NCBI GenBank assembly: GCA_963649295.1
Contig: CAVJHK010000029.1
Coordinates: forward strand, 1 to 20,774
Direction: 5' to 3'
Length of the DNA: 20,774 bases
Source: RGIG3528 sp963649295
GTDB taxonomy: Bacteria > Bacillota > Clostridia > Lachnospirales > Lachnospiraceae
Position numbers and translations under genes: made by a program. Position 1 is the first letter of the stretch, and each line of letters starts with the position of its first letter. The notes under the pieces are model-generated. The model did not search any database. It saw nothing but the letters and a program-made list of their open reading frames with translations, and was not told the origin of the DNA. Shown here piece after piece: positions 15,980-20,774 of the stretch.

Positions 15980-16579
15980 ATGAAAATGTATTTTTATTAC
16001 GGCGCAATGGGATCGAGTAAAACGGCAAATGCGCTTATGACAAGATTCAGTTGGGAAAGTAAGGGAAAGAAGGTTGCGCTCATAAAGCCGCAAACGGACA
16101 CGAGAGACGGAATTACGACGGTAAAGTCGAGAGCGGGTCTTTCGGCGAATGCAATTGTGCTTGGTGCAAATCAAAAAATCAATGATGTACTTTTTGACAT
16201 CTCCGAATATGACAATATAATAGTTGACGAGGTGCAGTTTTTAACAACGGCGCAAATAGACGAATTACGCTATATTGCCGACAACGAAAAAGCATTTATT
16301 ATGTGTTACGGCTTAAAGACGGATTTTAAGAGCGAGCTCTTTGAAGGATCAAAAAGGCTCCTGGAGGTTGCCGACAAAATTTCCGAAATCGTTTCAATGT
16401 GTCCGTGCGGAAAAAAGGCCACAATGAATGCAAGGTACTCGGGCAACAAAATTGTTTATTCCGGCGAACAAATTGCGATAGGCGGAAACGAAAGCTATAT
16501 TGCGCTTTGCCACAAGTGCTACATGAAGGGCACGATTGATTTAAAAACTGCCGAAGCATTTATGGTCGAAAAGGATTAA
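15980..16579 (+). CDS. tdk: Thymidine kinase (type II)
   Basis: A 199-residue cytoplasmic salvage enzyme that phosphorylates thymidine to dTMP with ATP. Features in order: P-loop GAMGSSKT (8-15), then TDTRDG, the catalytic DEVQF with Glu84, the substrate lasso region MCYGLKTDF (109-116), and four zinc-binding cysteines in CPCG (141, 143) and LCHKCY (177, 180). It resembles the E. coli Tdk branch. The P-loop has Ser13 where the Walker A consensus has the glycine of GK. The gene starts just after the tRNA terminator and I see no promoter of its own. Confidence 0.93.
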   Translation: MKMYFYYGAMGSSKTANALMTRFSWESKGKKVALIKPQTDTRDGITTVKSRAGLSANAIVLGANQKINDVLFDISEYDNIIVDEVQFLTTAQIDELRYIADNEKAFIMCYGLKTDFKSELFEGSKRLLEVADKISEIVSMCPCGKKATMNARYSGNKIVYSGEQIAIGGNESYIALCHKCYMKGTIDLKTAEAFMVEKD

Positions 16580-16585
16580 AAAATA

Positions 16586-16614
16586 TTGAAAAATAAATTT
16601 AATTGGAATATAAT
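16586..16614 (+). promoter_or_regulatory. Promoter of alaS
   Basis: TTGAAA (16586-16591), a 17-bp spacer and a perfect TATAAT (16609-16614). The expected start near 16621 leaves a leader of only about 26 bases before the ATG, too short for a T-box riboswitch. Confidence 0.8.
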
Positions 16615-16646
16615 CCTAAAAGTTTATATTTTCGGGAGAAACAGAT

Positions 16647-19301
16647 ATGAAAAAGTTTACTTCAAATGAACTCAGNNNNNNNNNNTGGAAAGAATTTTAT
16701 ATTAAGCGCGGTCATGCCGACTGCGGTGCCGTATCGCTTGTTTCGGACGGATCGACGGGCGCAATGTTCAACGTTGCCGGAATGCAGCCTATTATGCCTT
16801 ATTTGCTCGGCAAAAAGCATCCGCTCGGCACAAGGCTTTGCAATGTCCAGGGATGCGTGCGCACAAATGATATCGAAAGTATAGGAGACAAGAGCCATTT
16901 GACATTTTTTGAAATGATGGGCTCATGGAGTCTCGGCGATTATTTTAAGAAGGAAAGATGCGAATTCAGCTTTGAGCTTTTGACGGATGTATTTAAATTT
17001 GACAGAGACCATCTTGCGGCAACCGTTTTTGCGGGTGACGAAAACGCTCCCCGTGACGAAGAGGGCGCAAAATACAGAATAGCATCGGGCTTTAAGCCGG
17101 AGAATGTTTTTTATCTTCCCGCCGAAGACAACTGGTGGGGGCTTGAGTATGGTCCGTGCGGTCCCGATTCCGAAATGTTTTATGTAAAGGATGTTGCACC
17201 CTGCGGCCCCGATTGCCGTCCGGGCTGTCATTGCGGCAAATATACCGAAATCGGAAACGATGTATTTATGCAATACGAAAAGCATGAAGACGGAACACTT
17301 ACGCCTCTTGCAAAAAAGAACGTTGACACGGGCTGGGGACTTGAAAGAAACCTTGCATTTTTGAACAACGTTGACGATGTTTATCTTACAGATCTTTTTA
17401 CGTCTGCGATTTCTGCGATGGAAAAAGCATCGGGAATCAAATACGGTGAAAACGAAAATACAACAAAGTCAATGAGAATCGTTGCTGATCACCTTCGCAC
17501 AAGCGTTATGCTTATCGGAGATCCCGCAAAGCTTCTTCCTTCAAATATGGGGGCGGGATATGTACTTCGCCGTCTTATACGCCGTGCCGTAAGACACGGA
17601 CGTGTGCTTTCTCTTAAGAAACAAGATTTGATTGATATCGCTTCCGTATTTATCGATGAAGTTTATGCGGAGAGCTATCCGGATCTCAAAAAGAACAAAA
17701 AATTTATTCTTGACGAGCTTTCAAAGGAAATTGAACGTTTCCTTCTGACACTCGAAAACGGAATGCGGGAATTTAAGAAAATTTCGGACGAAAAGAAGTC
17801 TTTAAACAAAAAGGAAATAGAAGGAAATCTTGCATTTTATCTTTATGATACGTTCGGCTTCCCGCTTGAGCTTACAATCGAGATGGCGGAAGAAGAAGGA
17901 CTTACAGTAGACGAAGACGGATTTAAGGCTTCAATGGAATTGCAAAAGAAAAAGGCGAGAGAGAATTCGGCATTTTCTCAAAAGAATGCCGAAAAAGATA
18001 TTTTTGAATCCTTGCCCGAAAGCGTAAAGAGCGAATTCGTGGGATATAATGAACTCACGATTACGGACGAAATCATTGCACTTTCCGATTCCGAAACCAT
18101 TACGGATTGTATCGGTGCGGGCACAAACGGAATAATTGTGACGGCACGCACACCTTTTTATGCCACAATGGGCGGTCAAAAGGGCGATATGGGTACGATA
18201 TCAGTGGGCGATGCGTTATTTAGCGTAAATGAAACAATTAAGCTTTCACACGGAATGATAGGTCATGTGGGAACAGTGACAAAAGGCATAATTAAGACAG
18301 GCGACAAGTGCCTGCTTTCAGTTAACAGGGCAACCCGTGCCGCAACATGCAAAAACCATACGGCAACGCATCTTCTTCAAAAAGCATTGCAAATTGTGCT
18401 CGGTGACGCTGTTTCACAGGCGGGCTCCTATCAGGATACAGAGCGCACGAGATTCGATTTTACGTACGGTAAGGCACTTATAAAGGAAGAACTTGAAAAA
18501 GTTGAAGAAATCGTAAACGAAGAAATAATAAAGGGCATTCCCGTTACAACTGACGTCATGTCGACAGAAGACGCCAAGAAGACAGGCGCAATGGCACTTT
18601 TCAGCGAAAAATACGGTGAAACGGTAAGAGTTGTTTCAATCGGTGATTTTTCGAAGGAGCTTTGCGGAGGTACGCATGTTTCCGATACAAGCAAAATAAA
18701 GGCCTTCAAAATTCTTTCGGAAAGCGGAATCGCTGCCGGAATACGCCGTATCGAAGCAATTACCGGCGAAAATGTAATGGCTTATTACAGAAATGAAGAG
18801 AAGGAACTTCTTGCGATAGCCAAAACGGCAAAGTGCGACATAAAAGAGATTTCAAGGAAAATAGACTTGATGCTTGAGGAAATAAAGGCACTTAAGTCCG
18901 AAAACGAAAAGTTGAAGTCAAAGCTTGCGTCAAATTCGGCATCGGATATTTACAATGATGTAAAGAACAAGAATGGTGTGAATATTTTGGCTGCGGAAAT
19001 AAAGGATGCAGATCAAAATTCGTTAAAAAGCCTCGGTGACGAAATCAAATCAAAGCTCTCATGCGCATTTATATTGCTTATCGGTACGCAAAACGGCAGG
19101 ATTTCTGTTGTATCGATGGCAACGGATGACGCGATTAAGCACGGATGCGCCGCAGGAGCCGTTATTAAGGAAGTTTGCATGTGTTTAGGCGGTGGCGGCG
19201 GCGGAAGGCCGAACATGGCTCAGGGCTCGGGAATGGATACTTCAAAAATTCCTGAAGCGCTTGAAAAGGCAAAACTTGTTATGGAAAACATGATTTCATA
19301 A
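16647..19301 (+). CDS. alaS: Alanyl-tRNA synthetase (interrupted by a short assembly gap)
   Basis: About 884 residues; charges tRNA-Ala with alanine and edits Ser/Gly mischarging. The catalytic domain (about 1-240) opens with TSNEL, ten unknown bases, then WKEFYIKRGH, and includes HLTFFEMMGSWSLGDYF and DTGWGLERNL. Next comes the tRNA-binding helical domain with GYVLRRLIRRAVRHGR. The editing domain has HTATH (His571, His575) and CGGTH (Cys673, His677), which hold zinc. The C-Ala part has a coiled coil (about 745-770) and the glycine-rich GGGGGGRPNMAQGSG. A Cys/His cluster at 186-196 marks a less common AlaS subtype. Length is normal. GGGAG stands 8 bases before the ATG, and the gene has its own promoter. 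The reading frame is kept across the gap. Confidence 0.95.
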   Translation: MKKFTSNELXXXXWKEFYIKRGHADCGAVSLVSDGSTGAMFNVAGMQPIMPYLLGKKHPLGTRLCNVQGCVRTNDIESIGDKSHLTFFEMMGSWSLGDYFKKERCEFSFELLTDVFKFDRDHLAATVFAGDENAPRDEEGAKYRIASGFKPENVFYLPAEDNWWGLEYGPCGPDSEMFYVKDVAPCGPDCRPGCHCGKYTEIGNDVFMQYEKHEDGTLTPLAKKNVDTGWGLERNLAFLNNVDDVYLTDLFTSAISAMEKASGIKYGENENTTKSMRIVADHLRTSVMLIGDPAKLLPSNMGAGYVLRRLIRRAVRHGRVLSLKKQDLIDIASVFIDEVYAESYPDLKKNKKFILDELSKEIERFLLTLENGMREFKKISDEKKSLNKKEIEGNLAFYLYDTFGFPLELTIEMAEEEGLTVDEDGFKASMELQKKKARENSAFSQKNAEKDIFESLPESVKSEFVGYNELTITDEIIALSDSETITDCIGAGTNGIIVTARTPFYATMGGQKGDMGTISVGDALFSVNETIKLSHGMIGHVGTVTKGIIKTGDKCLLSVNRATRAATCKNHTATHLLQKALQIVLGDAVSQAGSYQDTERTRFDFTYGKALIKEELEKVEEIVNEEIIKGIPVTTDVMSTEDAKKTGAMALFSEKYGETVRVVSIGDFSKELCGGTHVSDTSKIKAFKILSESGIAAGIRRIEAITGENVMAYYRNEEKELLAIAKTAKCDIKEISRKIDLMLEEIKALKSENEKLKSKLASNSASDIYNDVKNKNGVNILAAEIKDADQNSLKSLGDEIKSKLSCAFILLIGTQNGRISVVSMATDDAIKHGCAAGAVIKEVCMCLGGGGGGRPNMAQGSGMDTSKIPEALEKAKLVMENMIS
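16676..16685. other. Assembly gap of ten N
   Basis: Ten undetermined bases fall in the N-terminal coding part of alaS. The frame is the same on both sides, so the true missing length is 1 modulo 3 if the gene is intact. Confidence 0.99.
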
Positions 19302-19330
19302 TAAATATGTTCTCTTACAGCCCAAAATGC

Positions 19331-19359
19331 TTGACAAAGCTAAAAAAAAATGTTACAAA
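19331..19359 (+). promoter_or_regulatory. Promoter of the rimP-nusA operon
   Basis: A perfect TTGACA (19331-19336), a 17-bp spacer and TACAAA (19354-19359) with a TGT extended -10 motif directly before it. The expected start is near 19366, giving a leader of about 70 bases. Confidence 0.75.
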
Positions 19360-19383
19360 ACAAGAGATATAGTTGACTAGTTG

Positions 19384-19414
19384 AGAGTGGATGCGAATCC
19401 ACTCTTTACTTTTG
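19384..19414 (+). promoter_or_regulatory. Leader hairpin upstream of rimP (possible attenuator)
   Basis: AGAGTGGAT (19384-19392) pairs perfectly with ATCCACTCT (19397-19405) across a GCGA tetraloop, followed by TTTACTTTTG. It lies between the promoter and the rimP ribosome binding site. Similar AGAGTGG/CCACTCT hairpins occur before rimP (ylxS) in other Firmicutes, from memory. The broken T-tract suggests partial termination or a NusA-responsive site. Confidence 0.65.
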
Positions 19415-19434
19415 CATAGAAAACGGAGCAAAAA

Positions 19435-19902
19435 ATGAAAAAAAACAAATTGTATGAAAAAAAAACGACCGAAATTGCGGAGCCGATATGCAATGAACTC
19501 GGATTTTCGCTTTATGACGTCGAATTTGTGAACGAAGCGGGTACAAATTATTTGAGGGTCTATATAGATAAGCCGGAAGGAATATCGGTTGACGAGTGTG
19601 AAACGGTATCCCGTCGCATGAACGATATTTTGGACGCACAAGACTTTGTCGAAGAATCATATATTTTTGAAGTAAGTTCACCGGGACTCACAAGAACACT
19701 TAAAAAAGACAGGCATTTTGAGCAAAGTCTCGGAAGCGAAGTTGAAGTAAAGCTTTTTAAACCCGTAGATAAGAAAAAAGAATATATGGGATACTTGGAT
19801 GATTTTGACGAGAATACGGTAACGCTTGGCTTTGATGACGATACGGAAATTGTACTTGAAAGAGCAAATATAGCAAAAATAAATCTTGCAATACACTTTT
19901 AA
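19435..19902 (+). CDS. rimP: Ribosome maturation factor RimP
   Basis: A 155-residue cytoplasmic protein needed for assembly of the 30S subunit. The N-terminal alpha/beta domain (about 1-88) contains LGFSLYDVEFV, LRVYIDKPEGISVDECETVS and the family signature YIFEVSSPGLTR. The C-terminal SH3-like domain (about 92-155) has the GYLDDFDENTVTLGFDDD stretch. Length is normal. GGAG at 19425-19428 precedes the ATG. nusA begins 28 bases later, the conserved pair. In many relatives this operon follows polC directly; here a tRNA, tdk and alaS lie between. Confidence 0.95.
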   Translation: MKKNKLYEKKTTEIAEPICNELGFSLYDVEFVNEAGTNYLRVYIDKPEGISVDECETVSRRMNDILDAQDFVEESYIFEVSSPGLTRTLKKDRHFEQSLGSEVEVKLFKPVDKKKEYMGYLDDFDENTVTLGFDDDTEIVLERANIAKINLAIHF

Positions 19903-19930
19903 AAAGGCAAACATAAGGAGGAACATAAAA

Positions 19931-20774
19931 ATGGCAGCAAAGAAAAAAACAGAATCCAAGGCAACGGCGGAATCGACTGCAAAAAATGAATTGATTGCGG
20001 CATTAAACGAACTTGAAAAAACAAAGGGAATTCCGAAGGAGACGATGCTTAAGGCGATAGAAACATCTCTTCTCACGGCTTGCAAAAGTGAATACGGAAA
20101 GGCTGACAATATTAAAGTAAATATCGATTCCGTTACCGGAGTTGTCAAGGTTTTTGCGGAAAAGACCGTAGTATCTGAGGTAACGGATCCGACACTTCAG
20201 ATTTCAATCAATGAAGCAAATATACGTTTCAACAATCAATATAGCGAGGGCGATATTGTAAACGTTGAGATTCAGGTTAAGGATTTTAAGCGTACGGTGG
20301 CGAGTACGGCTAAAAACGTTATTGTTCAGCAAATACGTGAAGCTGAAAAGGAAGCTTTGTTTACAAGCTATTCGATGAAGGAGCACGAACTTGTTACGGG
20401 TGTAATTCAATGCTTCCAGGACCCCGACCACGGAAATTACAATATTATCGTGAACCTCGGTAAAATAGAAACAATTCTTCCCGTAAATGAGCAGGTTAAG
20501 GGTGAGGAATTCTATAAAAACGAAAGAGTAAAGCTTTATGTGACAAGAGTTGAAAATAATCCCAAAGGTGGCGGTTTTAAGGTAATGGTTTCAAGAACCA
20601 TTAAAGATCTTGTAAAAAGACTTTTCGAAGAGGAAGTTACGGAAATCGCAGACGGAACGGTTGAAATAAAGGCTATTTCGAGAGAGGCGGGTCAACGTAC
20701 AAAGATTGCCGTTTATTCACATGATCCGAATGTCGATCCCGTCGGTGCATGTGTCGGTGTTAACGGTGCAAGAG
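19931..20774 (+). CDS. nusA: Transcription termination/antitermination factor NusA (3' end outside window)
   Basis: The first 281 residues. After a Lys/Ala/Thr-rich N-terminal stretch of about 17 residues comes the RNA polymerase-binding domain (about 18-145; ALNELEKTKGIPKETMLKAI), the S1 domain (about 150-215), then the start of KH1 with MVSRTIKDLVKRLFEEEV, EIKAISREAGQRTKIAVYS and DPNVDPVGACVGVNG. NusA binds RNA polymerase and modulates pausing, termination and antitermination. AAGGAGGAA at 19915-19923 is one of the strongest ribosome binding sites in the window. The second KH domain and the rest of the operon are beyond the edge. Confidence 0.97.
   Translation, partial: MAAKKKTESKATAESTAKNELIAALNELEKTKGIPKETMLKAIETSLLTACKSEYGKADNIKVNIDSVTGVVKVFAEKTVVSEVTDPTLQISINEANIRFNNQYSEGDIVNVEIQVKDFKRTVASTAKNVIVQQIREAEKEALFTSYSMKEHELVTGVIQCFQDPDHGNYNIIVNLGKIETILPVNEQVKGEEFYKNERVKLYVTRVENNPKGGGFKVMVSRTIKDLVKRLFEEEVTEIADGTVEIKAISREAGQRTKIAVYSHDPNVDPVGACVGVNGAR

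Noticed and set aside
16676..16685. Possible frameshift or pseudogene in alaS
   Set aside because: The interruption is a run of N, and the frame and all later AlaS motifs are intact.
1..20774. Search for mobile elements, CRISPR arrays, toxin-antitoxin or defence genes
   Set aside because: No transposase, integrase, spaced repeats or such gene pairs were seen. All genes are recognised core functions on one strand.

Overview
The window looks like a chromosomal core segment of a low-GC Gram-positive anaerobe of class Clostridia, probably from a draft assembly because a run of ten N interrupts alaS. Evidence for the lineage: a Gram-positive PolC replicase, the gene order pyrH-frr-uppS-cdsA-dxr-rseP-ispG-polC with rimP-nusA further on, strong GGAGG-type ribosome binding sites, and a sodium-pumping biotin decarboxylase operon typical of fermenting anaerobes. 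I cannot name the genus. Every recognised gene is on the + strand. No mobile element, CRISPR array, phage gene or defence system was found.

Region 1 (1-3790). The tail of a probable recX gene ends at an intrinsic terminator. An extended -10 promoter then serves a four-gene operon for a membrane-bound, Na+-translocating decarboxylase: small anchor subunit (OadG-like), free-standing biotin carrier, membrane carboxybiotin decarboxylase (OadB-like) and carboxyltransferase (OadA/PycB-like). It closes with a perfect 10-bp terminator.

Region 2 (3806-5986). A bactofilin gene with its own promoter is followed by pyrH (UMP kinase) and frr (ribosome recycling). rpsB and tsf, which often precede pyrH, are not here. 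A terminator-like hairpin after frr carries the -10 box of the next promoter in its loop.

Region 3 (5944-15744). A tightly packed envelope and isoprenoid operon: uppS, cdsA, dxr, rseP, ispG, polC. Gaps are a few bases, or genes overlap (uppS/cdsA 4 bp, ispG/polC 14 bp). dxr and ispG belong to the MEP pathway that feeds UppS; cdsA supplies CDP-diacylglycerol; rseP is a site-2 protease; polC is the replicative polymerase.

Region 4 (15745-19301). tRNA-Glu(CTC) with its own promoter and terminator, then tdk (thymidine kinase) and alaS (alanyl-tRNA synthetase, with its own near-consensus promoter). This block separates polC from rimP, which are adjacent in many relatives.

Region 5 (19331-20774). 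A strong promoter and a GNRA-capped leader hairpin precede rimP and the start of nusA, which runs off the window.

No new multi-gene system is evident: this is mostly housekeeping DNA. The best second-look items are regulatory (the promoter nested in a terminator, the rimP leader, tdk placed behind a terminator) and protein variants (Tdk P-loop, UppS motif, split decarboxylase, Cys-rich loop in AlaS).
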